From Micromussa lordhowensis (taxonomy: Eukaryota; Cnidaria; Anthozoa; Scleractinia; Lobophylliidae), in the NCBI GenBank assembly GCA_964020085.1, contig OZ026600.1:12063348-12127347 (forward strand): 64,000 nt of DNA, written 5' to 3'. Under the pieces are notes generated by a model that saw nothing but the letters and a program-made list of their open reading frames with translations, had not been told where the DNA came from and did no database searches. This document shows positions 24,323-35,409 of the stretch, in pieces. Made by a program: the position numbers and the translations under genes. Every line of letters begins with the position of its first letter. Positions within the stretch are counted from its first letter, which is position 1.

Positions 24323-25649
24323 CCAGCCGGCCGCACCCGGGGATCTGCCGGGCTGGCTAGCATAGTGTGACATTTTGCGCAGCTCCGAAACTTTGCATGT
24401 GGACTCGGACCAACCCCGGGAGTGATTTGGTGCCATTAGTTTGCAAAGTTACGACGCGCGCCAAGCTCGGCTAATTAGCAATCAGGCTGGTTAGCAGAGT
24501 GTGACATTTTGCGCAGCTCCGAAACTTTGCATCTGGACTCGGACCAACCCCGGGAGTGATTTGGTGCCATTAGTTTGCAAAGTTTCGACGCGCGCCAAGC
24601 TCGGCTAATTAGCAATCAGGCTGGTTAGCATAGTGTGACATTTTGCGCAGCTCCGAAACTTTGCATGTGGACCCGGACCGACCCCGGGAGTGCTTTGGTG
24701 CCATTAGTTTGCAAAGTTGCGACGCGCACCAAGCTCGGCTAACGAGGCAGCCAGCCGGCTGCACCCGGGCATCTGGCGGGCTGGTTGGCACAGTGTGACA
24801 TTTTTCGCTGCTCCGAAACTTTGCATGTGGACTCGGACCGACCCTGGGAGTGCTTTGGTGCCATTAGTTTGCAAAGTTGCGACGCGCGCCAAGCTCGGCT
24901 AACAAAGCAGCCAGCGGGCTGCACCCGGGCATCTGCCGGGCTGGTTGGCATAGTGTGACATTTTGCGCAGCTCCGAAACTTTGCATGTGGACCCGGACCG
25001 ACCCCGGGAGTGCTTTGGTGCCATTAGTTTGCAAAGTTGCAACGCGCGCCAAGCTCGGCTAATTAGCAATCGGGCTGGTTGGCATAGTGTGATATTTTGC
25101 GCAGCTCCGAAACTTTGCATGTGGACTCGGACCGACCCCGGGAGTGCTTTGGTGCCATTAGTTTGCAAAGTTGCGAAACACGCCAAGCTCGGCTTATTAG
25201 CAATCGGTCTGGTTAGCATAGTGTGACATTTTGCGCCGGTCCGAAACTTTGCATGTGGACCCGGACCGACCCCGGGAGTTCTTTGGTGCCATTAGTTTGG
25301 AAAGTTGCGACGCGCGCTAAGCTCGGATAACGAGGCAGCCAGCCGGCCGCACCCGGGGATCTGCCGGGCTGGTTAGCATTGTGTGACATTTTGCGGAGCT
25401 CCAAAACTTCGCATGTGGACTTGGAACGACCCCGGTAGTGCTTTCGTGACATTAGTTTGCAAAGTTGCGACGCGCGCCAAGCTCGGCTAACGAGGCAGCC
25501 AGCCGGCCGCACCCGGGTACCTGCCGGGCTGGTTAGCATAGTGTGACATTTTCGCAGCTCCGAAACTTTGCATGTGAACTCGGACCGAACCCGGGAGGGG
25601 TTTGGTGCACTTAGTTTGCAAAGTTGCGACGCGCGCCAAGGTCAGCTAA

Positions 25650-27116
25650 TTAGCAATTGGGCTGGTTACCATAGTGTGACATTTTGGAGAGCTCCGAACC
25701 TTTTCTTGTGGACCTGGACCGACCCCGGGAGTGCTTTGGTGCCATTAGTTTGCAAAGTTGCGACGCGCGCCAAGCTCGGCTAACGAGGCAGCCAGCCGGC
25801 CGCACCCGGGGATCTGCCGGGCTGGCTAGCATAGTGTGACATTTTGCGCAGCTCCGAAACTTTGCATGTGGACTCGGACCAACCCCGGGAGTGATTTGGT
25901 GCCATTAGTTTGCAAAGTTTCGACGCGCGCCAAGCTCGGCTAATTAGCAATCAGGCTGGTTAGCAGAGTGTGACATTTTGCGCAGCTCCGAAACTTTGCA
26001 TGTGGACTCGGACCAACCCCGGGAGTGATTTGGTGCCATTAGTTTGAAAAGTTGCGACGCGCGCCAAGCTCGGCTAACTAGCAATCTGACTGGTTAGCAT
26101 AGTGTGACATTTTGCGCAGCTCCGAAACTTTGCATGTGGACCCGGACCGACCCCGGGAGTGCTTTGGTGCCATTAGTTTGCAAAGTTGCGAAGCGCGCCA
26201 AGCTCGGCTAACGAGGCAGCCAGCCGGCCGCACCCGGGAATCTGCCGGGCTGGTTAGCATAGTGTGACATTTTTCGCAGTTCCGAAACTTTGCATGTGGA
26301 CTCGGACCAACCCCGGGAGTGCTTTGGTGCCATTACTTTGAAAAGTTGCGACGCGAGCCAAGCTCGGCTAACTAGCAATCCGACTGGTTAGCATAGTGTG
26401 ACATTTTGCGCAGCTCCGAAACTTTGCATGTGGACCCGGACCGACCCCGGGAGTGCTTTGGTGCCATTAGTTTGCAAAGTTGCGACGCACGCCAAGCTCG
26501 GCTAACGAGGCAGCACGCCGGCCGCACCCGGGCATCTGCCGGGCTGGTTAGCATAGTGTGACATTTTGCGCAGCTCCAAAACTTTGCATGTGGACTCGGA
26601 CCGACCCCAGGAGTGCTTTGGTGCCATTAGTTTGAAAAGTTGCGACGCGCGCCAAGCTCGGCTAATTAGCAATCAGGCTGGTTAGCATAGTGTGACACTT
26701 TGCGCCGGTCCGAAACTTTGCATGTGGACCCGGACCGACCCCGGGAGTTCTTTGGTGCCATTAGTTTGGAAAGTTGCGACACGCGCCAAGCTCGGATAAC
26801 GAGGCAGCCAGCCGGCCGCACCCGGGGATCTGCCGGGCTAGTTAGCATTGTGTGACATTTTGCGGAGCTCCAAAACTTCGCATGTGGACTTGGAACGACC
26901 CCGGTAGTGCTTTCGTGACATTAGTTTGCAAAGTTGCGACGCGCCAAGCTCGGCTAACGAGGCAGCCAGCCGGCCGCACCCGGGTACCTGCCAGGCTGGT
27001 TAGCATAGTGTGACATTTTCGCAGCTCCGAAACTTTGCATGTGAACTCGGACCGAACCCGGGAGGGGTTTGGTGCACTTAGTTTGCAAAGTTGCGACGCG
27101 CGCCAAGGTCAGCTAA
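25650..27116 (+). repeat. HOR copy H11 (subtype A1, 1467 bp)
   Basis: Full 10-mer matching H2, H5 and H7, with the GACGCGCCAAG two-base loss at about 26938. Private change: CAATCTGACTGG in monomer 4 (about 26081). Confidence 0.88.
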
Positions 27117-28585
27117 TTAGCAATTGGGCTGGTTACCATAGTGTGACATTTTGTAGAGCTCCGAACCTTTTCTTGTGGACCTGGACCGACCCCGGGAGTG
27201 CTTTGGTGCCATTAGTTTGCAAAGTTGCGACGCGCGCCAAGCTCGGCTAACGAGGCAGCCAGCCGGCCGCACCCGGGGATCTGCCGGGCTGGCTAGCATA
27301 GTGTGACATTTTGCGCAGCTCTGAAACTTTGCATGTGGACTCGGACCAACCCCGGGAGTGATTTGGTGCCATTAGTTTGCAAAGTTTCGACGTGCGCCAA
27401 GCTCGGCTAATTAGCAATTAGGCTGGTTAGCAGAGTGTGACATTTTGCGCAGCTCCGAAACTTTGCATGTGGACTCGGACCAACCCCGGGAGTGATTTGG
27501 TGCCATTAGTTTGAAAAGTTGCGACGCGCGCCAAGCTCGGCTAACTAGCAATCCGACTGGTTAGCATAGTGTGACATTTTGCGCAGCTCCGAAACTTTGC
27601 ATGTGGACCCGGACCGACCCCGGGAGTGCTTTGGTGCCATTAGTTTGCAAAGTTGCGAAGCGCGCCAAGCTCGGCTAACGAGGCAGCCAGCCGGCCGCAC
27701 CCGGGAATCTGCCGGGCTGGTTAGCATAGTGTGACATTTTTCGCAGTTCCGAAACTTTGCATGTGGACTCGGACCAACCCCGGGAGTGCTTTGGTGCCAT
27801 TAGTTTGAAAAGTTGCGACGCGAGCCAAGCTCGGCTAACTAGCAATCCGACTGGTTAGCATAGTGTGACATTTTGCGCAGCTCCGAAACTTTGCATGTGG
27901 ACCCGGACCGACCCCGGGAGTGCTTTGGTGCCATTAGTTTGCAAAGTTGCGACGCGCGCCAAGCTCGGCTAACGAGGCAGCCAGCCGGCCGCACCCGGGC
28001 ATCTGCCGGGCTGGTTAGCATAGTGTGACATTTTGCGCAGCTCCAAAACTTTGCATGTGGACTCGGACCGACCCCAGGAGTGCTTTGGTGCCATTAGATT
28101 GAAAAGTTGTGACGCGCGCCAAGCTCGGCTAATTAGCAATCAGGCTGGTTAGCATAGTGTGACATTTTGCGCCGGTCCGAAACTTTGCATGTGGACCTGG
28201 ACCGACCCCGGGAGTTCTTTGGTGCCATTAGTTTGGAAAGTTGCGACGCGCGCCAAGCTCGGATAACGAGGCAGCCAGCCGGCCGCACCCGGGGATCTGC
28301 CGGGCTAGTTAGCATTGTGTGACATTTTGCGTAGCTCCAAAACTTCGCATGTGGACTTGGAACGACCCCGGTAGTGCTTTCGTGACATTAGTTTCCAAAG
28401 TTGCGACGCGCGCCAAGCTCGTCTAACGAGGCAGCCAGCCGGCCGCACCCGGGCACCTGCCGGGCTGGTTAGCATAGTGTGACATTTTCGCAGCTCCGAA
28501 ACTTTGCATGTGAACTCGGACCGAACCCGGGAGGGGTTTGGTGCACTTAGTTTGCAAAGTTGCGACGCGCGCCAAGGTCAGCTAA
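27117..28585 (+). repeat. HOR copy H12 (subtype A1', 1469 bp)
   Basis: Full 10-mer matching H3, with TTAGCAATTAGGC at about 27411, GCGTAGCTCC at about 28329 and CTCGTCTAACG at about 28418. Private changes include GACGTGCGCC (about 27390) and CATTAGATTG (about 28093). Confidence 0.88.
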
Positions 28586-30054
28586 TTAGCAATTGGGCTG
28601 GTTACCATAGTGTGACATTTTGTAGAGCTCCGAACCTTTTCTTGTGGACCTGGACCGACCCCGGGAGTGCTTTGGTGCCATTAGTTTGCAAAGTTGCGAC
28701 GCGCGCCAAGCTCGGCTAACGAGGCAGCCAGCTGGCCGCACCCGGGGATCTGCCGGGCTGGCTAGCATAGTGTGACATTTTGCGCAGCTCTGAAACTTTG
28801 CATGTGGACTCGGACCAACCCCGGGAGTGATTTGGTGCCATTAGTTTGCAAAGTTTCGACGCGCGCCAAGCTCGGCTAATTAGCAATCAGGCTGGTTAGC
28901 AGAGTGTGACATTTTGCGCAGCTCCGAAACTTTGCATGTGGACTCGGACCAACCCCGGGAGTGATTTGGTGCCATTAGTTTGAAAAGTTGCGACGCGCGC
29001 CAAGCTCGGCTAACTAGCAATCCGACTGGTTAGCATAGTGTGACATTTTGCGCAGCTCCGAAACTTTGCATGTGGACCCGGACCGACCCCGGGAGTGCTT
29101 TGGTGCCATTAGTTTGCAAAGTTGCGACGCGCGCCAAGCTAGGCTAACGAGGCAGCTACCCGTTTGCACCCGGGCATCTGCCGGGCTGGTTGGCACAGTG
29201 TGACATTTTTCGCTGCTCCGAAACTTTGCATGTGGACTCGGACCGACCCTGGGAGTGCTTTGGTGCCATTAGTTTGCAAAGTTGCGACGCGCGCCAAGCT
29301 CGGCTAATTAGCAATCGGGCTAGTTAGCATAGTGTGACATTTTGCGCAGCTCCGAAACTTTGCATGTGGACCCGGACCGACCCCGGGAGTGCTTTGGTGC
29401 CATTAGTTTGCAAAGTTGCGACGCGCGCCAAGCTCGGCTAACAAAGCAGCCAGCGGGCTGCACCCGGGCATCTGCCGGGCTGGTTGGCATAGGGTGACAT
29501 TTTGCGCAGCTCCGAAACTTTGCATGTGGACCCGGACCGACCCCGGGAGTGCTTTGGTGCCATTAGTTTGAAAAGTTGCGACGCGCGCCAAGCTCGGCTA
29601 ATTAGCAATCAGGCTGGTTAGCATAGTGTGACATTTTGCGCCGGTCCGAAACTTTGCATGTGGACCCGGACCGACCCCGGGAGTTCTTTGGTGCCATTAG
29701 TTTGGAAAGTTGCGACGCGCGCCAAGCTCGGATAACGAGGCAGCCAGCCGGCCGCAGCCGGGGATCTGCCGGGCTAGTTAGCATTGTGTGACATTTTGCG
29801 GAGCTCCAAAACTTCGCATGTGGACTTGGAACGACCCCGGTAGTGCTTTCGTGACATTAGTTTGCAAAGTTGCGACGCGCGCCAAGCTCGGCTAACGAGG
29901 CAGCCAGCCGGCCGCACCCGGGTACCTGCCGGGCTGGTTAGCATAGTGTGACATTTTCGCAGCTCCGAAACTTTGCATGTGAACTCGGACCGAACCCGGG
30001 AGGGGTTTGGTGCACTTAGTTTGCAAAGTTGCGACGCGCGCCAAGGTCAGCTAA
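28586..30054 (+). repeat. HOR copy H13 (subtype A2, 1469 bp)
   Basis: Matches H9 at offset 6875, including GGCATAGGGTGAC. Private change: AGCTACCCGTTTGCACC at about 29155, where other copies have AGCTAGCCGGCTGCACC. A near-copy sits at about 33880-35280, offset 5225. Confidence 0.87.
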
Positions 30055-31978
30055 TTAGCAATTGGGCTGGTTATCATAGTGTGACATTTTGGAGAGCTCC
30101 GAACCTTTTCTTGTGGACCTGGACCGACCCCGGGAGTGCTTTGGTGCCATTAGTTTGCAAAGTTGCGACGCGCGCCAAGCTCGGCTAACGAGGCAGCCAG
30201 CCGGCCGCACCCGGGGATCTGCCGGGCTGGCTAGCATAGTGTGACATTTTGCACAGCTCCGAAACTTTGCATGTGGACTCGGACCAACCCCGGGAGTGAT
30301 TTGGTGCCATTAGTTTGCAAAGTTTCGACGCGCGCCAAGCTCGGCTAATTAGCAATCAGGCTGGTTAGCATAGTGTGACATTTTGCGCAGCTCCGAAACT
30401 TTGCATGTGGACCCGGACCGACCCCGGGAGTGCTTTGGTGCCATTAGTTTGCAAAGTTGCGACGCGCGCCAAGCTCGGCTAACGAGGCAGCCAGCCGGCT
30501 GCACCCGGGCATCTGCCGGGCTGGTTGGCATAGTGTGACATTTTGCGCAGCTCCGAAACTTTGCATGTGGACCCGGACCGACCCCGGGAGTGCTTTGGTG
30601 CCATTAGTTTGCAAAGTTGCAACGCGCGCCAAGCTCGGCTAATTAGCAATCGGGCTGGTTAGCATAGTGTGATATTTTGCGCAGCATCTGCCGGGCTGGT
30701 TGGCATAGTGTGACATTTTGCGCAGCTCCGAAACTTTGCATGTGGACCCGGACCGACCCCGGGAGTGCTTTGGTGCCATTAGTTTGCAAAGTTGCAACGC
30801 GCGCCAAGCTCGGCTAATTAGCAATCGGGCTGGTTAGCATAGTGTGATATTTTGCGCAGCTCCGAAACTTTGCATGTGGACTCGGACCGACCCCGGGAGT
30901 GCTTTGGTGCCATTAGTTTGCAAAGTTGCGAAACACGCCAAGCTCGGCTTATTAGCAATCGGTCTGGTTAGCATAGTGTGACATTTTGCGCAGCTCCGAA
31001 ACTTTGCATGTGGACCCGGACCGACCCCAGGATTGCTTTGCTAACGAGGCAGCTAACGAGGCAGCCAGCCGGCCGCACCCGGGGATCTGCCGGGCTGGCT
31101 AGCATAGTGTGACATTTTGCGCAGCTCCGAAACTTTGCATGTGGACTCGGACCAACCCCGGGAGTGATTTGGTGCCATTAGTTTGCAAAGTTACGACGCG
31201 CGCCAAGCTCGGCTAATTAGCAATCAGGCTGGTTAGCAGAGTGTGACATTTTGCGCAGCTCCGAAACTTTGCATGTGGACTCGGACCAACCCCGGGAGTG
31301 ATTTGGTGCCATTAGTTTGCAAAGTTTCGACGCGCGCCAAGCTCGGCTAATTAGCAATCAGGCTGGTTAGCATAGTGTGACATTTTGCGCAGCTCCGAAA
31401 CTTTGCATGTGGACCCGGACCGACCCCGGGAGTGCTTTGGTGCCATTAGTTTGCAAAGTTGCGACGCGCGCCAAGCTCGGCTAACGAGGCAGCCAGCCGG
31501 CTGCACCCGGGCATCTGGCGGGCTGGTTGGCACAGTGTGACATTTTTCGCTGCTCCGAAACTTTGCATGTGGACTCGGACCGACCCTGGGAGTGCTTTGG
31601 TGCCATTAGTTTGCAAAGTTGCGACGCGCGCCAAGCTCGGCTAACAAAGCAGCCAGCGGGCTGCACCCGGGCATCTGCCGGGCTGGTTGGCATAGTGTGA
31701 CATTTTGCGCAGCTCCGAAACTTTGCATGTGGACCCGGATCGACCCCGGGAGTGCTTTGGTGCCATTAGTTTGCAAAGTTGCAACGCGCGCCAAGCTCGG
31801 CTAATTAGCAATCGGGCTGGTTAGCATAGTGTGATATTTTGCGCAGCTCCGAAACTTTGCATGTGGACTCGGACCGACCCCGGGAGTGCTTTGGTGCCAT
31901 TAGTTTGCAAAGTTGCGAAACACGCCAAGCTCGGCTTATTAGCAATCGGTCTGGTTAGCATAGTGTGACATTTTGCGC
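30055..31978 (+). repeat. HOR copy H14: second copy of the rearranged hybrid
   Basis: It starts with monomers 1 and 2, skips one S relative to H10, and then follows H10 from about 30242 at offset 6742. Both unusual joins are repeated at the same offset (30680-30690 and 31039-31064). It leaves the H10 pattern at 31979, where GCGCAGCTCC replaces GCGCCGGTCC and B-type DNA begins. Confidence 0.82.
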
Positions 31979-33943
31979 AGCTCCGAAACTTTGCATGTGG
32001 ACCCGGACCGACCCCAGGATTGCTTTGGTGGCATTAGTTTGCAAAGTTGCGACGTGCGCCAAGCTCGGCTAACGAGGCAACCAGCCGGCCGCACCCAGGC
32101 ATCTACCGGGCTGGTTAGAATAGTGTGACATTTTGCGCAGCTCCCAAACTTTGCATGTGGACTCGGACCAACCCCGGGAGTGCTTTGGTGCCATTAGTTT
32201 GCAAAGAGGCAACGCGCGCCAAGCTCGGCTAATTAGCAATCGGGCTACTTAGCATAGTGTGACATTTTGCGCAGCTCCGGAACTTTGCATGTGGAATCGG
32301 ACCGACCCCGGGAGTGCTTTGGTGCCATTAGTTTGGAAAGTTGCGACGCGCGCCAAGCTCGGCTAACGAGGCAGCCAGCCGGCCGCACCCGGGGACCTGC
32401 CGGGCTGGTTACCATAGTGTGACATTTTCGCAGCTCCGAAACTTTGCATGTGAACTCGGACCGAACCCGGGAGGGGTTTGGTGCCATTAGTTTGCAAAGT
32501 TGCGACGGGCGCCAAGGTCAGCTAATTAGCAATTGGGCTGGTTAGCATAGTGTGACATTTTGGAGAGCTCCGAAACTTTGCTTGTGGACCCGGACCGACC
32601 CCGGGAGTGCTTTTGTGCCATTAGTTTGGAAAGTTGCGACGCGCGCCAAGCTCGGCTAACGAGGCAGCCAGCCGGCTGCACCCGGGCATCTGCCGGGCTG
32701 GTTGGCACAGTGTGACATTTTTCGCTGCTCCGAAACTGTGCATGTGGACTCGGACCAACCACGGGAGTGCTTTGGTGCCATTAGTTTGCAAAGTTTCGAC
32801 GCGCGCCAAGCTCGGCTAATTAGCAATCGGGCTGGTTAGCAGAGTGTGACATTTTGCGTAGCTCCAAAACTTTGCATGTGGACTCGGACCAACCACGGGA
32901 GTGCTTTGGTGCCATTAGTTTGCAAAGTTTCGACGCGCGCCAAGCTCGGCTAATTAGCAATCGGGCTGGTTAGCAGAGTGTGACATTTTGCGTAGCTCCA
33001 AAACTTTGCATGTGGACTCGGACCAACCCCAGGAGTTATTTGGTGCCATTAGTTTGAAAAGTTCCGACGCGCGCCAAGCTCGGCTAACTAGCAATCCGAC
33101 TGGTTAGCATAGTGTGACATTTTGCGTAGCTCCAAAACTTTGCATGTGGATTTGGACCGACCCCGGTAGTGCTTTCGTGACATTAGTTTGCAAAGTTGCG
33201 ACGCGCGCCAAGCTCGGCTAATTAGCAATCGGGCTAGTTAGCATAGTGTGACATTTTGCGTAGCTTCGAAACTTTGCATGTGGACTTGGACCGACCCCGG
33301 GAGTGCTTTGGTGCCATTAGTTTGCAAAGTTGTGACGCGCGCCAAGCTCGGCTAATTAGCAATCGGGCTGGTTAGCATAGTGTGACATATTGCGCAGCTC
33401 CGAAACTTTGCATGTGGACCTGGACCGACCCCGGGAGTGCTTTGGTGCCATTACTTTGCAAAGTTGCGATGCGCGCAATGCTCGACTAACGAGGCAGCCA
33501 GCCGGCCACACCTGGGGATCTGCCGGCCTGGTTAGCACAGTGTGACATTTTGCGCAGCTCTGAAAGTTTGCATATTGGACTCTGACCGACCCCGGGAGTG
33601 CTTTGGTGCCATTAGTTTGCAAAGTTACGATGCGCGCCAAGCTCGGCTAACGAGGCAGCCAGCCGGCCGCACCCGGGGATCTGCCGGGCTGGTTAGCATA
33701 GTGTGACAGTTTGCGCAGCTTCGAAACTTTGCATGTGGACTCGGACCGACCCCGGGAGTGCTTTGGTGCCATTAGTTTGCAAAGTTGCGACGCGCGCCAA
33801 GCTCGGCTAATTAGCAATCGACCTGGTTAGCATAGTGTCACAATTTGCGCAGCTCCGAAACTTTGCATGTGGACCCAGACCGACCCCGGGAGTGCTTTGG
33901 TGCCATTAGTTTGCAAAGTTGCGACGCGCGCCAAGCTCGGCTA
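31979..33943 (+). repeat. B-type satellite block (B', copy 1)
   Basis: Monomers with CCCAGGCATCTACCGGG, AAAGAGGCAACGCG, GGGCTACTTAGC, GTGGAATCGGACCG, AACCACGGGAGTG, GCGCAATGCTCGACTAA and GTGTCACAATTTGCG mark this as B-type. It is the end of a 2.9-kb segment (31053-33943) that recurs at 35410-38300. Confidence 0.8.
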
Positions 33944-35409
33944 ACGAGGCAGCCAGCTGGCCGCACCCGGGGATCTGCCGGGCTGGCTAGCATAGTGTGA
34001 CATTTTGCGCAGCTCTGAAACTTTGCATGTGGACTCGGACCAACCCCGGGAGTGATTTGGTGCCATTAGTTTGCAAAGTTTCGACGCGCGCCAAGCTCGG
34101 CTAATTAGCAATCAGGCTGGTTAGCAGAGTGTGACATTTTGCGCAGCTCCGAAACTTTGCATGTGGACTCGGACCAACCCCGGGAGTGATTTGGTGCCAT
34201 TAGTTTGAAAAGTTGCGACGCGCGCCAAGCTCGGCTAACTAGCAATCCGACTGGTTAGCATAGTGTGACATTTTGCGCAGCTCCGAAACTTTGCATGTGG
34301 ACCCGGACCGACCCCGGGAGTGCTTTGGTGCCATTAGTTTGCAAAGTTGCGACGCGCGCCAAGCTAGGCTAACGAGTCAGCTAGCCGGCTGCACCCGGGC
34401 ATCTGCCGGGCTGGTTGGCACAGTGTGACATTTTTCGCTGCTCCGAAACTTTGCATGTGGACTCGGACCGACCCTGGGAGTGCTTTGGTGCCATTAGTTT
34501 GCAAAGTTGCGACGCGCGCCAAGCTCGGCTAATTAGCAATCGGGCTAGTTAGCATAGTGTGACATTTTGCGCAGCTCCGAAACTTTGCATGTGGACCCGG
34601 ACCGACCCCGGGAGTGCTTTGGTGCCATTAGTTTGCAAAGTTGCGACGCGCGCCAAGCTCGGCTAACAAAGCAGCCAGCGGGCTGCACCCGGGCATCTGC
34701 CGGGCTGGTTGGCATAGGGTGACATTTTGCGCAGCTCCGAAACTTTGCATGTGGACCCGGACCGACCCCGGGAGTGCTTTGGTGCCATTAGTTTGAAAAG
34801 TTGCGACGCGCGCCAAGCTCGGCTAATTAGCAATCAGGCTGGTTAGCATAGTGTGACATTTTGCGCCGGTCCGAAACTTTGCATGTGGACCCGGACCGAC
34901 CCCGGGAGTTCTTTGGTGCCATTAGTTTGGAAAGTTGCGACGCGCGCCAAGCTCGGATAACGAGGCAGCCAGCCGGCCGCAGCCGGGGATCTGCCGGGCT
35001 AGTTAGCATTGTGTGACATTTTGCGGAGCTCCAAAACTTCGCATGTGGACTTGGAACGACCCCGGTAGTGCTTTCGTGACATTAGTTTGCAAAGTTGCGA
35101 CGCGCGCCAAGCTCGGCTAACGAGGCAGCCAGCCGGCCGCACCCGGGTACCTGCCGGGCTGGTTAGCATAGTGTGACATTTTCGCAGCTCCGAAACTTTG
35201 CATGTGAACTCGGACCGAACCCGGGAGGGGTTTGGTGCACTTAGTTTGCAAAGTTGCGACGCGCGCCAAGGTCAGCTAATTAGCAATTGGGCTGGTTATC
35301 ATAGTGTGACATTTTGGAGAGCTCCGAACCTTTTCTTGTGGACCTGGACCGACCCCGGGAGTGCTTTGGTGCCATTAGTTTGCAAAGTTGCGACGCGCCC
35401 CAAGCTCGG
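33944..35409 (+). repeat. A2 HOR lying between two B' copies
   Basis: This 1466-bp stretch follows 28719-30184 (H13 into H14) at offset 5225, including GGCATAGGGTGAC and CAGCTGGCCGC. A monomer-1 linker sits at 35280. Private changes are GAGTCAGCTAG (about 34374) and GACGCGCCCCAAG (about 35392). With its flanks it reads B'-A2-B', an HOR set inside older DNA. Confidence 0.83.

Larger units (their letters stand above)
23179..25649 (+). repeat. HOR copy H10 (rearranged hybrid, 2471 bp)
   Basis: It begins and ends as an A HOR (monomers 1-3, then monomers 8-10 from about 25236) but carries about 1 kb of extra, B-flavoured monomers (GTGTGATATTTTGCG, GGCTTATTAGCAATCGG). It has two odd joins. At 23938-23948 a body is cut short and runs into an L linker (GCGCAGCATCTGCC). 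At 24297-24322 a body stops at GCTTTG and is followed by CTAACGAGGCAG twice. The stretch of about 23500-25236 occurs again at about 30242-31978. Confidence 0.8.
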
